Assembly: GCF_900115815.1 (NCBI RefSeq)
Contig: NZ_FOXV01000006.1
Span: forward strand, 62,001 to 126,000
Length of the DNA stretch: 64,000 nt
Origin: Roseivivax halotolerans
GTDB taxonomy: Bacteria > Pseudomonadota > Alphaproteobacteria > Rhodobacterales > Rhodobacteraceae
Direction: 5' to 3'
In this document: positions 20,357 to 28,920 of the stretch, in pieces
Position numbering within the stretch: position 1 is the stretch's first letter
Layout of the letters: each line of letters starts with the position of its first letter
Made by a program: the position numbers and the translations under genes
Notes under the pieces: model-generated
Databases searched by the model: none
Told to the model about the DNA's origin: nothing
Seen by the model: the letters and a program-made list of their open reading frames with translations, nothing else

Positions 20357-21382
20357 TCAGATGATTTCGTCTTCGTCGTAGAGTTGCGGCAATTCGAGAT
20401 GATCCGACATCGCGTCAGGGCCCATCGGCCGCGCGGGCACGGCGATGTGGAAGCAGGCGTCGCCCTCGTTCACGACCGGCAGGTTCGTGCGTCCGATCAC
20501 CACGCCGGCGGCGGGGGCCGCGATCTCGTCGTCGACATGCCCGAACGGGTCCGAGACGATCCCGAGCGTCTCGCCCTCGGAGACGTAGTCGCCCGCCGCC
20601 TTGAGCGTCCTCAGCAGCCCGCCCGAGGGGGTTCGCACCCAGGTCGAGGTCTCGCAGAACACCGAAGGTCCGCGCGCTTTCGGCACGCCGCGTCCGGCGA
20701 TCATGCCGAGATGGTGGAGAACGCGCAGAATGCCCGCGACGCCCGCCCGCGCCGCAGTCTCATCGAAGCGCAGGCCCTCGCCCGCCTCGTAGAGCAACAC
20801 GTCCACCCCGGCGTCATCGGCAGCCTCGCGCAGGGATCCGTCGCGCACTCGCGAGGTCAGCGTCACCGGCGCACCGAAAGCGCGGCCAAGTTCGGCGAGG
20901 CGCGGATCGTTTGGCGTCAACCGGATCTGGGGCAGGTTCGTTCGTCCGACCGCGGCCGAATGCAGGTCGATCCCCACATCGCAGCGCGTGACGATCTCGG
21001 TCATGAAGATATTGGCAAGGCGCGCGGCGAGCGATCCATCTCCGTGGCCCGGAAAGCAGCGGTTGAGATCGCGTCGGTCGGGCAGGTAGCGGGACTGGTT
21101 CAGAAAGCCGAACGTGTTCACCACCGGCACCGCGATCAGCGTGCCCGCGAGACGCGTCAGGGGCTGTGCGCGCAGAAGACGTCGGACGATCTCTACCCCG
21201 ATCACCTCGTCCCCGTGGATCGCCGCAGAGACGAAGACCGTGGGGCCGGGCTTGCGGCCGTGCAGCACCTCTGCGGACAGCGTGACCGGCGTGTGATCCG
21301 ACAGGACGGAGACCGGCAGGTCGACCGAGGCGCGGTGGCCGGGCGCGATGGAGATGTCGCCGATCTCGAACGGGTCTTGCAT
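20357..21382 (-). CDS. Succinylglutamate desuccinylase/aspartoacylase-family deacylase
   Basis: A 341-residue Zn-dependent M14-type deacylase. Metal ligands are seen in AAIHGDEVIGVEIVRR (His and Glu) and DLHSAAVGRTNLPQIRL (His); NRCFPG follows the fold, and the presumed catalytic Glu is in YEAGEGLRF. The C-terminal part (residues about 240-330) resembles a small beta-barrel. Family members remove acyl groups from N-acylated amino acids, but no ast arginine-degradation genes are adjacent, so this belongs to the broad predicted-deacylase group, not clearly AstE. Confidence 0.85.
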   Translation of the reverse strand: MQDPFEIGDISIAPGHRASVDLPVSVLSDHTPVTLSAEVLHGRKPGPTVFVSAAIHGDEVIGVEIVRRLLRAQPLTRLAGTLIAVPVVNTFGFLNQSRYLPDRRDLNRCFPGHGDGSLAARLANIFMTEIVTRCDVGIDLHSAAVGRTNLPQIRLTPNDPRLAELGRAFGAPVTLTSRVRDGSLREAADDAGVDVLLYEAGEGLRFDETAARAGVAGILRVLHHLGMIAGRGVPKARGPSVFCETSTWVRTPSGGLLRTLKAAGDYVSEGETLGIVSDPFGHVDDEIAAPAAGVVIGRTNLPVVNEGDACFHIAVPARPMGPDAMSDHLELPQLYDEDEII

Positions 21383-21442
21383 GGGTCCGGCTCCTGCTGG
21401 CTTGCGCCCGGATACGATGCAAGGGACGGGCAGGCAACCGGA

Positions 21443-22717
21443 TCAGGCGCGGCGGCGCTGGTAGAGCCCCCATCCCTCGGCGTAGGCCGCAAGCGTCAGC
21501 GAAATGACCCCGAGGATGGCAAAGCCGCCGAACATCGGAAGGATGGTGCCATTGTAGAGCAGCCCCAGCGCCGATCCGATGATGCCGCCGCCCAGCGTCT
21601 GCACGGTGCCGAGAACCGCCGAGGCGGTGCCTGCGACATGGCCCAGCTCTTCCATCGCGAGAGAATTGAAGTTCGCCGGGATGAAGCCGAAGAAACAGAA
21701 TTGCGGGATCAGGAGCACGAGGAACAGCCAGAACGGCGTCGCCCCGCCCATCGAGGCCGCGAGCGCGAAGTGGATCGCGCCGAGGATCGCGAACCCCGTC
21801 AATGCCGAGTGGCTGAGCCGCCGCGTGCCGAAAATCCTGACGAGTCGCGAATTGGCGAAGCTGGACGCCGCCATGAAACAGGCCACCAGCGCAAAATAGA
21901 GCGTGAACTCCGCGCCGATCCCGAAGACTTCGACGTAGATCTGCTCGGCCTGAGCGATAAAGGAGAAGAGAACGCCGAAGAACGCCCCTGTCGCCAGAGT
22001 GTAGCCGAACGCGCGACGGTTGGTGAAGATGATGCGGAACGCCTCCCAGACGCGCGCACCGCTTAGCTCGCGCCGATCCTCTTCGCGCAAGGTTTCCGGC
22101 AGGCGGAACCACGTCCAAAAGAACGCCGCTGCCCCAAAAAGAAACATCACCGCCGCCAGAACGCGCCAATCTCCGAAGAGCAGGACCGCCGAGCCGATAT
22201 TGGGCGCAAGCACCGGCATGACCATGAAGACCATCATCACCAGCGACATGACCGAGGCCATCGCCTCGCCCTTGAAGCGGTCGCGCACCACCGAAAGTGC
22301 CACCACCCGCGTCGAGGCCGCGCCGATCCCTTGCAAAAGACGCAGCGCAAGAAGCGTGCCGAATGTCGGCGCGAAGACTGCCGCGATGGCCGCGGCGCAA
22401 TAGAGCCCGAGCCCGAAGAACAGGACCGGTCGCCGCCCGAAGCGGTCCGAAAGCGGCCCGTAGATCACCTGCGCGCCGCCGAAGCCGATGACGTAAGCTC
22501 CGATCACGAGCTGCCGCGTATTGTCGTCGGCCACGCCGAGCGCTGCACCGATTTCCGACAGGCCCGGAATGTAGACGTCGATGGCCGCCGCGTTGAGCGC
22601 CATGAGGAATGCGATCATGCCGACGAATTCCCAGTAGGGGATGCGCTCTGCGGCGCTTGTCGGCTCACGGTCGTGCGGAGCCTGGGAGGGCGCTGGGGAT
22701 GCGACGGGATGTGTCAT
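21443..22717 (-). CDS. Bcr/CflA-family MFS drug-efflux transporter
   Basis: A 424-residue major facilitator with about twelve membrane segments. The Bcr/CflA pattern is clear: DVYIPGLSEIGAALG near the N terminus, then GPLSDRFGRRPVLFFGL and RLLQGIGAASTRVVALSVVRD. Relatives export bicyclomycin, chloramphenicol or other compounds by proton antiport. The frame is open to 22780, but that start would lie inside the terminator hairpin at 22745-22771, so the ATG at 22717 is preferred. An operator-like palindrome lies upstream at 22789. Confidence 0.88.
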   Translation of the reverse strand: MTHPVASPAPSQAPHDREPTSAAERIPYWEFVGMIAFLMALNAAAIDVYIPGLSEIGAALGVADDNTRQLVIGAYVIGFGGAQVIYGPLSDRFGRRPVLFFGLGLYCAAAIAAVFAPTFGTLLALRLLQGIGAASTRVVALSVVRDRFKGEAMASVMSLVMMVFMVMPVLAPNIGSAVLLFGDWRVLAAVMFLFGAAAFFWTWFRLPETLREEDRRELSGARVWEAFRIIFTNRRAFGYTLATGAFFGVLFSFIAQAEQIYVEVFGIGAEFTLYFALVACFMAASSFANSRLVRIFGTRRLSHSALTGFAILGAIHFALAASMGGATPFWLFLVLLIPQFCFFGFIPANFNSLAMEELGHVAGTASAVLGTVQTLGGGIIGSALGLLYNGTILPMFGGFAILGVISLTLAAYAEGWGLYQRRRA

Positions 22718-22744
22718 GACGAGGGACCAATACGGCAAACGAAT

Positions 22745-22771
22745 GAAAAAGGCCGGTGCGGAACACCGGCC
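22745..22771 (-). terminator. Rho-independent terminator of the peroxiredoxin gene
   Basis: Read on the minus strand, an 8-bp stem GGCCGGTG/CACCGGCC (22771-22764 with 22758-22751, 5-nt loop) is followed by TTTTT at 22750-22746. It lies 86 bp past the peroxiredoxin stop and 28 bp before the MFS start codon on the same strand, so MFS transcription must start near or beyond it, or read through. Confidence 0.85.
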
Positions 22772-22788
22772 CTCTGTCAATGTATAAC

Positions 22789-22804
22789 TGAACCGAGCGG
22801 TTCA
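22789..22804. promoter_or_regulatory. Operator-like palindrome upstream of the MFS efflux gene
   Basis: TGAACCGAGCGGTTCA is a 16-bp inverted repeat, perfect except at the two central bases. It matches the perfect palindrome at 42675-42690 in 15 of 16 positions. It lies 72 bp upstream of the MFS start. Its size and layout fit a TetR-type repressor site, which is inferred; no such regulator is encoded in the window. Confidence 0.5.
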
Positions 22805-22856
22805 ACCCAAGGAAAGTGCGGGATTGCACAAACTCATATGCGCGTCCGCACGGGCC

Positions 22857-23510
22857 TCAGCCCGGAAGCTTTGTCATCCGCAGGTAGGGAAGAACCGTCT
22901 GGTATTGGCCGAACTTCTCGCGTGCGTCCTCTTCGCTGACCGTCGCGGGGATCACGACATCGTCGCCGACGTTCCAGTTGGCGGGCGTCGCGACGGTGTG
23001 GGTCGTCGCGGTTTGCAGCCCGTCGAGCGCGCGCAGCACCTCGGCGAAGTTGCGGCCGACGTTCATCGGATAGGTCATCGAAAGCTTCAGCGTCTTGTCC
23101 GGTCCGATGATGAAGACCGCGCGCACGGTCGCGGTGTCGTTGGGCGTGCGGCCGTCTGGCAGATACGCCTCGGCGGGCAACATCCCGAACGCCTTGGAGA
23201 CAGCGAGATCGCTATCGGCGATGATCGGGAATTCGGGATCCGCGCCGCCTGCGGTCTTGATGTCCTTCTTCCAGCCCTTGTGCTCCTCGACGCCGTCCAC
23301 GGACACGCCGATCACCTTGACGCCGCGCTTGTCCCACTCGTCCTTGAGCTGCGCGACCGCACCGAATTCGGTGGTGCAGACCGGCGTGAAGTCCTTCGGG
23401 TGCGAGAACACGATAGCCCAGCTGTCACCGATCCACTCGTGCAGGCTGAACGTGCCGAGATCGGTCTCGACGGTAAGGTCGGGGATCGTTTCGTTGATAC
23501 GCAAGGACAT
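22857..23510 (-). CDS. 1-Cys peroxiredoxin (Prx6 type)
   Basis: A 217-residue peroxiredoxin with the peroxidatic Cys45 in DFTPVCTTEFG. The long C-terminal extension (GLQTATTHTVATPANW onward) is that of the Prx6/1-Cys subgroup, with no resolving Cys in the usual 2-Cys position. It reduces H2O2 or alkyl hydroperoxides in the cytoplasm. A strong GGAGGATGCC ribosome binding site precedes the ATG. It is probably monocistronic, ending at the terminator at 22745-22771. Confidence 0.94.
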   Translation of the reverse strand: MSLRINETIPDLTVETDLGTFSLHEWIGDSWAIVFSHPKDFTPVCTTEFGAVAQLKDEWDKRGVKVIGVSVDGVEEHKGWKKDIKTAGGADPEFPIIADSDLAVSKAFGMLPAEAYLPDGRTPNDTATVRAVFIIGPDKTLKLSMTYPMNVGRNFAEVLRALDGLQTATTHTVATPANWNVGDDVVIPATVSEEDAREKFGQYQTVLPYLRMTKLPG

Positions 23511-23652
23511 GGCATCCTCCTGTCTGTTAACTTCGTGGCTCTACTTAAGACGCGATGCGGACCATTGCATCCCCCGATTGCGGGCGGCATGCTCAGCGGC
23601 AATATGATCAAATTTCGCGCGACCTGTTCGCGCGCCATTGCGGGAGAGAGCG

Positions 23653-25098
23653 ATGATCGAGAAGCGGCAGTTCTATATCGGTGGTGCATGGGTGGACCCC
23701 AAGGAGGGCACGGATCACGCGGTCATCGACCCGTCGACCGAAGAGGCCTTCGCGACGATCTCGCTTGGTGGTCAGGCCGATACCGACGCGGCCGTCGCGG
23801 CGGCGAAAGACGCGCTGCCTGGCTGGATGGCGACGCCGCCCGAAGAGCGGATCGCGGCGGTGGAGCGGCTGCGCGACGCTTACAAGGCCCGCGCCGAGGA
23901 CCTCGCCCATGCGATGAGCCAGGAAATGGGCGCGCCGATCGACCTTGCACGCAAGAACCAGTTCCTCGCCGGGGCCTTCCACCTCAAGAATTTCATCGAG
24001 GCGGCGAAGGCCTTCTCCTGGGAAGCCCCGCTCGGCGATCACGCGCCGAACGACCGGATCATTCACGAAGCCGTCGGGGTCTGCGCGCTCATCACGCCGT
24101 GGAACTGGCCGATGAACCAGATCACGCTCAAGGTGGGTGCGGCGGCGGTCGCGGGCTGCACGATGATTCTGAAACCCTCCGAGGAGAGCCCGCTTTCGGG
24201 TATCGTCTTCGCCGAGATCATGGATGCGGCGGGCTTTCCGCCGGGCGTCTTCAACCTCGTGAATGGAGATGGCGCGGGCGTCGGCTCGCAGCTATCGGCG
24301 CATGAGGATGTGGACATGGTCAGCTTCACCGGCTCCACGCGGGCGGGCAAACTTATCTCCAAGGCTGCGGCCGATACGCTGAAGCGGGTGCATCTCGAGC
24401 TTGGCGGGAAAGGCGCGAACCTGATCTTCGCCGGTGCCGACGAGAAGGCCGTCAAGCGCGGCGTCCTGCACATGATGCAGAACACCGGGCAGAGCTGCAA
24501 TGCACCGTCGCGGATGATCGTCGAGGCATCGGTCTACGACCGCGTCGTCGAAGAGGCCGCCGAGATCGCGAGCAAGGTCGAGGTCGGCCCCGCGGCGGAA
24601 GAGGGAGGGCATATCGGTCCCGTCGTGAACCGCACACAATGGGACAAGGTGCAGGGCCTTATCCAGACGGGTATCGACGAAGGAGCGCGACTTGTCGCGG
24701 GCGGTCCGGGTCTGCCCGACGGCATGAACAAGGGCTTCTTCGTCAGGCCCACCGTCTTCGCGGATGTCACGCCCGACATGACCATCGCCCGCGAAGAGAT
24801 CTTCGGGCCGGTTCTGTCGATCATGCGCGTCGAGACCGAAGAAGAGGCGATCCGGCTCGCCAACGACACGCCGTACGGCTTGACGAACTACGCCCAGACG
24901 CAAGACGGCGCGCGGCGCAATCGGCTGGCGCGGGCGCTGCGCTCGGGTATGGTGGAGATGAACGGACAGGATCGCGCGGCTGGCGCGCCCTTCGGCGGCA
25001 TGAAGCAGTCGGGCAACGGCCGCGAAGGCGGTGCCTGGGGCATCCACGATTTCGTCGAGGTGAAAGCGGTGTCCGGCTGGGATCCAGAGGCGGCCTGA
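23653..25098 (+). CDS. NAD(P)-dependent aldehyde dehydrogenase
   Basis: A 481-residue ALDH-superfamily enzyme oxidising an aldehyde to the acid. The NAD-binding stretch TPWNWPMNQI, the catalytic Glu249 in LELGGKGAN and nucleophile Cys282 in NTGQSC are intact, as is EEIFGPVL. A TTG at 23638 is in frame, but the ATG at 23653 follows GGGAGAG, so I start there. It converges on the GntR gene with only 7 bp between the stops. The substrate is unknown. Confidence 0.93.
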   Translation: MIEKRQFYIGGAWVDPKEGTDHAVIDPSTEEAFATISLGGQADTDAAVAAAKDALPGWMATPPEERIAAVERLRDAYKARAEDLAHAMSQEMGAPIDLARKNQFLAGAFHLKNFIEAAKAFSWEAPLGDHAPNDRIIHEAVGVCALITPWNWPMNQITLKVGAAAVAGCTMILKPSEESPLSGIVFAEIMDAAGFPPGVFNLVNGDGAGVGSQLSAHEDVDMVSFTGSTRAGKLISKAAADTLKRVHLELGGKGANLIFAGADEKAVKRGVLHMMQNTGQSCNAPSRMIVEASVYDRVVEEAAEIASKVEVGPAAEEGGHIGPVVNRTQWDKVQGLIQTGIDEGARLVAGGPGLPDGMNKGFFVRPTVFADVTPDMTIAREEIFGPVLSIMRVETEEEAIRLANDTPYGLTNYAQTQDGARRNRLARALRSGMVEMNGQDRAAGAPFGGMKQSGNGREGGAWGIHDFVEVKAVSGWDPEAA

Positions 25099-25105
25099 TC
25101 GCCGC

Positions 25106-25780
25106 TCAGCCGATCAGCATCTTGAGGCCCTGCGTCACGTCGGAGCGGACGGCGAGGCGCAGGGACGGCTCGTCGCCCGCCTTCAGTGCCGCGATGATGA
25201 GCCGGTGATATTGCGGCGCCTCGGTGCGGCGCAGCCGCGCATAAAGCGCCCGCATCGTCGGTCCGAGCTGCAGCCAGACGGTCTCTGCCATCGCGAGCAT
25301 CGCCGGAGCCTGCGCGCGCAGGTACAGCGTCCGGTGAAATTCGAGATTGGCGCGAATATACCCCACCGCATCTCGGTTCGAGACGACGTCGCTTATCCCG
25401 CCATTGATCGTCTGCAGCCGGTCGATGAGCGCGATATGCGCGCGGGGCAGGGCGCGCGAGGCAAGTTCCACCTCGATCAGCGCGCGCAGAGCGGCCAACT
25501 CCTCGATTCTCTCTGAGGACAGCTCCGGCGTCGCGACACGGCCCGAGCCCGACATCGACAGCGCGCCTTCGGCCACAAGCCGGTTCACCGCTTCGCGGGC
25601 GGGCGTCATCGAGACGCCGAACTCCCGTCCGATCCCCCGCAAGGTCAGCGCCGCGCCGGGCGCGATCTGGCCGAACATGATCCGTGAGCGCAGCCCGCGA
25701 TAGACGCGGTCATGGGCCGAAGGCGCGGCTTCGGCGACGCGAGGCGCGGTGACGGGGATGGATCGGGGCGGCGTGATCAT
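25106..25780 (-). CDS. GntR-family transcriptional regulator (FCD domain)
   Basis: A 224-residue regulator. The N-terminal winged helix (residues about 25-90) has GAALTLRGIGREFGVSMTPAREAVNRLVAEGAL. The C-terminal all-helical FCD ligand domain has LRALIEVELASRAL and FHRTLYLRAQ. FadR-type regulators sense organic acids and usually repress nearby catabolic genes; the convergent aldehyde dehydrogenase is the closest candidate, which is inference. A GTGATCAC palindrome lies 12 bp before the start codon (25793-25800) and could be an autoregulatory half. Confidence 0.9.
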   Translation of the reverse strand: MITPPRSIPVTAPRVAEAAPSAHDRVYRGLRSRIMFGQIAPGAALTLRGIGREFGVSMTPAREAVNRLVAEGALSMSGSGRVATPELSSERIEELAALRALIEVELASRALPRAHIALIDRLQTINGGISDVVSNRDAVGYIRANLEFHRTLYLRAQAPAMLAMAETVWLQLGPTMRALYARLRRTEAPQYHRLIIAALKAGDEPSLRLAVRSDVTQGLKMLIG

Positions 25781-25813
25781 GAGGCGGAATTTGTGATCAC
25801 GTTCGCGCCTTGG

Positions 25814-26506
25814 TCAATCCTGAAAACGGTAGCGGTGCAACTCGCCGCCGTTCTCGCGCAGCCAGCGACGGGGTGCGCGCCAGTCGCCGTGGATTTGGGT
25901 CAGCGTATCCCAGTAGGCGCGGGAATGGTTCATGTGCGCCAGATGCGCGACCTCGTGCGCGGCGACGTAGTCGAGCACCTCCGGGGGCGCGAGGATCAGC
26001 CGCCACGAATAGGACAGCGCCCCTTGCGAGGAGCAAGACCCCCAGCGCGAGCGCGTGTCGCGCAGTGTGATCCGGGTATAGCCTTTGCCCAGGACCGCCG
26101 CGTAGCGGTCAGAGGCGGCCGCCAGCCGCTCTCGTGCGAGGGTCTTGAGATAGCCGAGACTGCGCGCGGCGATCCGCTCTTCGGGGCCGGGAACAAGCAG
26201 CGCGCCCGTCTCAAGGACGACGGAGCGCCCGCTGCCTGGGCGAATCTCGCGCGGCTCCCCGGCGATCGGCACCATCGCTCCGAGGCCGATCCGCACCGGC
26301 TCGCCCCGGTTCTCGAGGTGCCCGCGCAGCCAGGATTCCTTCTCGCGCAGGAACGCCATGCCCTCGCGCTCCGGGACGCGTGGGGGCAGGGTCAGCGTGA
26401 CGCGCCCATCGACGCCCGACAGCCGCAACGAGATCCGCCGCGCCCGTGAGGAGCGTCGCAACGTGACGGCAATCGGCGGGTTGCCGGAGAGTTCGATCAC
26501 ACCCAT
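25814..26506 (-). CDS. YgjP-like (DUF45) zinc metallopeptidase
   Basis: A 230-residue protein of the YgjP/DUF45 family. The zincin motif HEVAHLAHMNHS (HExxH with a further His) follows RSRWGSCSSQGALSYSWRLILAP, the family's other conserved block. There is no signal peptide, so it should be cytoplasmic. The frame is open to 26596, but the ATG at 26506, preceded by GGAG, fits the family start. Function is poorly defined; relatives may be conserved housekeeping peptidases. Confidence 0.88.
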   Translation of the reverse strand: MGVIELSGNPPIAVTLRRSSRARRISLRLSGVDGRVTLTLPPRVPEREGMAFLREKESWLRGHLENRGEPVRIGLGAMVPIAGEPREIRPGSGRSVVLETGALLVPGPEERIAARSLGYLKTLARERLAAASDRYAAVLGKGYTRITLRDTRSRWGSCSSQGALSYSWRLILAPPEVLDYVAAHEVAHLAHMNHSRAYWDTLTQIHGDWRAPRRWLRENGGELHRYRFQD

Positions 26507-26623
26507 ATCGGCTCCGTTCACGGGGGATGCGTGCGGGGGCGTCAAAGCCTTTGACACCGCCCGGGCCTTATGGCAGGTGCCCCGAATTGTCCGCAAGAGT
26601 GACCAGAGTGAAAGGGACTTCCC

Positions 26624-26944
26624 ATGGCCAAGGAAGAATGGGGCGTCAAACGGCTTTGCCCGACCACCGGCAAGCGGTTCTACGACATGAACCGGGATCC
26701 CGTCGTCAGCCCCTACACGGGCGAAGTGGTCGAGATCGAGACCGGCAAGCGCAGCATGATCGCCGCCGATGCCGAGGACGGCGCGACCCGCAAGTCGAAG
26801 TCCAAGGAAAAAGAAGAGACCGAGAACACCGACGACGATGATGTCGACGTCGATCTCGGCGATGACGATGTTCTTGACGACGAGGATGACGATAACGTCT
26901 CGCTCGACGAGATCGCAGACGTCTCCGACGACGACGAGGACTGA
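26624..26944 (+). CDS. TIGR02300-family (FYDLN-type) acidic protein
   Basis: A 106-residue protein of the alphaproteobacterial TIGR02300 family. The N-terminal part has the conserved KRLCPTTGKRFYDMNRDPVVSPYTGE. From about residue 60 to the end it is almost entirely Asp, Glu and small residues (for example DDDDVDVDLGDDDVLDDEDDD). The function is unknown. It is probably a soluble protein with a disordered acidic tail. It is transcribed toward the tRNA-Ala gene, which begins 101 bp later. Confidence 0.9.
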   Translation: MAKEEWGVKRLCPTTGKRFYDMNRDPVVSPYTGEVVEIETGKRSMIAADAEDGATRKSKSKEKEETENTDDDDVDVDLGDDDVLDDEDDDNVSLDEIADVSDDDED

Positions 26945-27045
26945 TCCTCGAAAACGGGCCGCGGCGGGTCGATTTTGGTCTTGAACCCGCCCCGGTCCCC
27001 CGATAATTGATCCGCCACGCGAGAGGGTCCGCCCTCCGGCGATCC

Positions 27046-27121
<76 letters not shown>

Positions 27122-27224
27122 ATTTCCCTCAGACAATGTCAGCTGGCCGTGGGCTTGCCCATTTGCGCGGAATCCGGTCTTCGCCGAGTGCCGCTTGTCC
27201 GGCAATGACGCCCTCCGGCCGTCC

Positions 27225-27238
27225 TTGATGTAAATCAA
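27225..27238. promoter_or_regulatory. FNR/FnrL box upstream of bchE
   Basis: TTGATGTAAATCAA is a perfect match to the FNR consensus TTGAT-N4-ATCAA. It lies 55 bp before the bchE start codon. FnrL-type regulators activate anaerobic bacteriochlorophyll genes, including bchE, in Rhodobacter, so oxygen control of the gene is likely. Confidence 0.85.
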
Positions 27239-27257
27239 GGCTGCGTCGCGCCCTGCG

Positions 27258-27275
27258 TGTCAACTTAGGTTGACA
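27258..27275. promoter_or_regulatory. PpsR/CrtJ-type site upstream of bchE
   Basis: TGTCAACTTAGGTTGACA is an 18-bp near-palindrome matching the TGT-N12-ACA consensus of the photosynthesis repressor PpsR/CrtJ. It lies 17 bp before the bchE ATG and 19 bp after the FNR box, a position suited to repression under oxygen. Confidence 0.8.
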
Positions 27276-27292
27276 TAAACGAGGGGCCAGCC

Positions 27293-28918
27293 ATGCGGAT
27301 TCTGTTCGTCCATCCCAATTACCGCTCCGGCGGCGCGGAGATCGCGGGCACCTGGCCGCCAGCCTGGGTGGCGTACCTGACCGGGCATCTGAGGCAGGCC
27401 GGGTTCGACGACATCCATTTCGTCGATGCGATGACGGACAACGTCTCAGACGAAGCGCTTGCCGAACGGATGGCCGAGTTGCGGCCGGACATCGTGGGCG
27501 TGACCGCAATCACGCCGTCGATCTACCGCGCCGAGGACGTTCTGAGGATCGCGCGGGACACGGTGCCCGACGCGGTGCGCGTTCTGGGCGGGGTCCATGC
27601 GACTTTCATGTTCCGGCAGGTTCTCTCCGAGGCGCCGTGGGTCGACGTGATCGTGCGCGGCGAGGGCGAGGAGGTCTGCACGGATCTCTTTCAGACCATC
27701 GCAGCGGGGCGCTGGCCGGAAGATCGTAGTCGGATCAAGGGGCTGGCCTATCACGACGGCAACGAGATCGTCGCGACACCTGCGGCGAGCACCGTGAAGG
27801 ACCTCTCCAAGATCAAACCGGACTGGGCGATCCTCGACTGGGAGAAATACATCTACATTCCGCTCGGCACCCGCGTTGCGATCCCGAACCTCGCGCGCGG
27901 CTGCCCGTTCACCTGTTCCTTCTGTTCGCAATGGAAGTTCTGGCGCGATTACCGCGTGCGCGAGCCGAAAGACGTGGTCGATGAAATCGAGGACTTGGTG
28001 ACGAACCACGGTGTCGGCTTCTTCATCCTCGCGGACGAGGAGCCGACCATCAATCGCAAGAAATTTGTCGCTTTCTGCGAGGAGCTTATCGCCCGCGGAC
28101 TGCCGGACAAGGTCAAATGGGGCATCAATACCCGCGTCACCGACATCTACCGCGACCGTGAGCTTTTGACGTTCTACCGCAAGGCGGGGCTCGTGCATGT
28201 CTCGCTCGGCACCGAGGCGGCGGCCCAGATGAAGCTCGACCTGTTCAACAAGGAAACGAAAGTCGACGAGAACAAGACCGCGATCCGGCTTCTGCGCGAG
28301 GCCGATATTCTCGTCGAGGCGCAGTTTATCGTGGGGCTCGACAACGAGACGCCCGAGACGCTGGAAGAAACCTACCGAATGGCCTGGGACTGGCAGCCGG
28401 ACCTCGCCAATTGGTCGATGTACACCCCCTGGCCGTTCACGCCGCTCTTCCAGGAGCTGCGTGACCAGGTCGAGGTGCATGATTTCAGCAAGTACAACTT
28501 CGTGACCCCGATCATGAAGCCCGCCGCGATGGAACGCGGGGAATTGCTCGACGGCGTGATGAAGAACTACCGGCGGTTCTACATGCGTAAAGCGCTGTTC
28601 CATTACCCCTGGCGCGGCACGGGCTTCCACCGCCGCTACCTGCTCGGATGCCTTTACGCCTTCATGAAAGCGGGTTTTGCGCGCACCTTCTACGATCTCG
28701 GCAAGGCAGGCTATTGGGGGCCGCAGACGAAGAACTCCGTGGATTTCCATTTCGACGAGACGCGGCAGATCGCCGACGCCCAGCTCGCCGATTGGGAAGC
28801 CGCGGCAGACCGCGCTGCACGGGCCGCCGAACGGCGCGATGCGCTTCGAGCACAGATGAAGGACCGCGCCGAACTGCGCGCCTGCGGTGGCGGCGATCTG
28901 CAGATGGAGGAGCGCTGA
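27293..28918 (+). CDS. bchE: Oxygen-independent Mg-protoporphyrin IX monomethyl ester cyclase
   Basis: A 541-residue radical-SAM enzyme with an N-terminal B12-binding domain, which closes the fifth ring of bacteriochlorophyll without oxygen. The N terminus [23 protein letters not shown] and the B12-domain stretch [11 protein letters not shown] are typical. The [4Fe-4S] cysteines are Cys204, Cys208 and Cys211 in [37 protein letters not shown] and [10 protein letters not shown] are BchE-specific in my recollection. It follows an FNR box and a PpsR-type site and is 2 bp from bchJ. Confidence 0.95.
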   Translation: MRILFVHPNYRSGGAEIAGTWPPAWVAYLTGHLRQAGFDDIHFVDAMTDNVSDEALAERMAELRPDIVGVTAITPSIYRAEDVLRIARDTVPDAVRVLGGVHATFMFRQVLSEAPWVDVIVRGEGEEVCTDLFQTIAAGRWPEDRSRIKGLAYHDGNEIVATPAASTVKDLSKIKPDWAILDWEKYIYIPLGTRVAIPNLARGCPFTCSFCSQWKFWRDYRVREPKDVVDEIEDLVTNHGVGFFILADEEPTINRKKFVAFCEELIARGLPDKVKWGINTRVTDIYRDRELLTFYRKAGLVHVSLGTEAAAQMKLDLFNKETKVDENKTAIRLLREADILVEAQFIVGLDNETPETLEETYRMAWDWQPDLANWSMYTPWPFTPLFQELRDQVEVHDFSKYNFVTPIMKPAAMERGELLDGVMKNYRRFYMRKALFHYPWRGTGFHRRYLLGCLYAFMKAGFARTFYDLGKAGYWGPQTKNSVDFHFDETRQIADAQLADWEAAADRAARAAERRDALRAQMKDRAELRACGGGDLQMEER

Positions 28919-28920
28919 TC

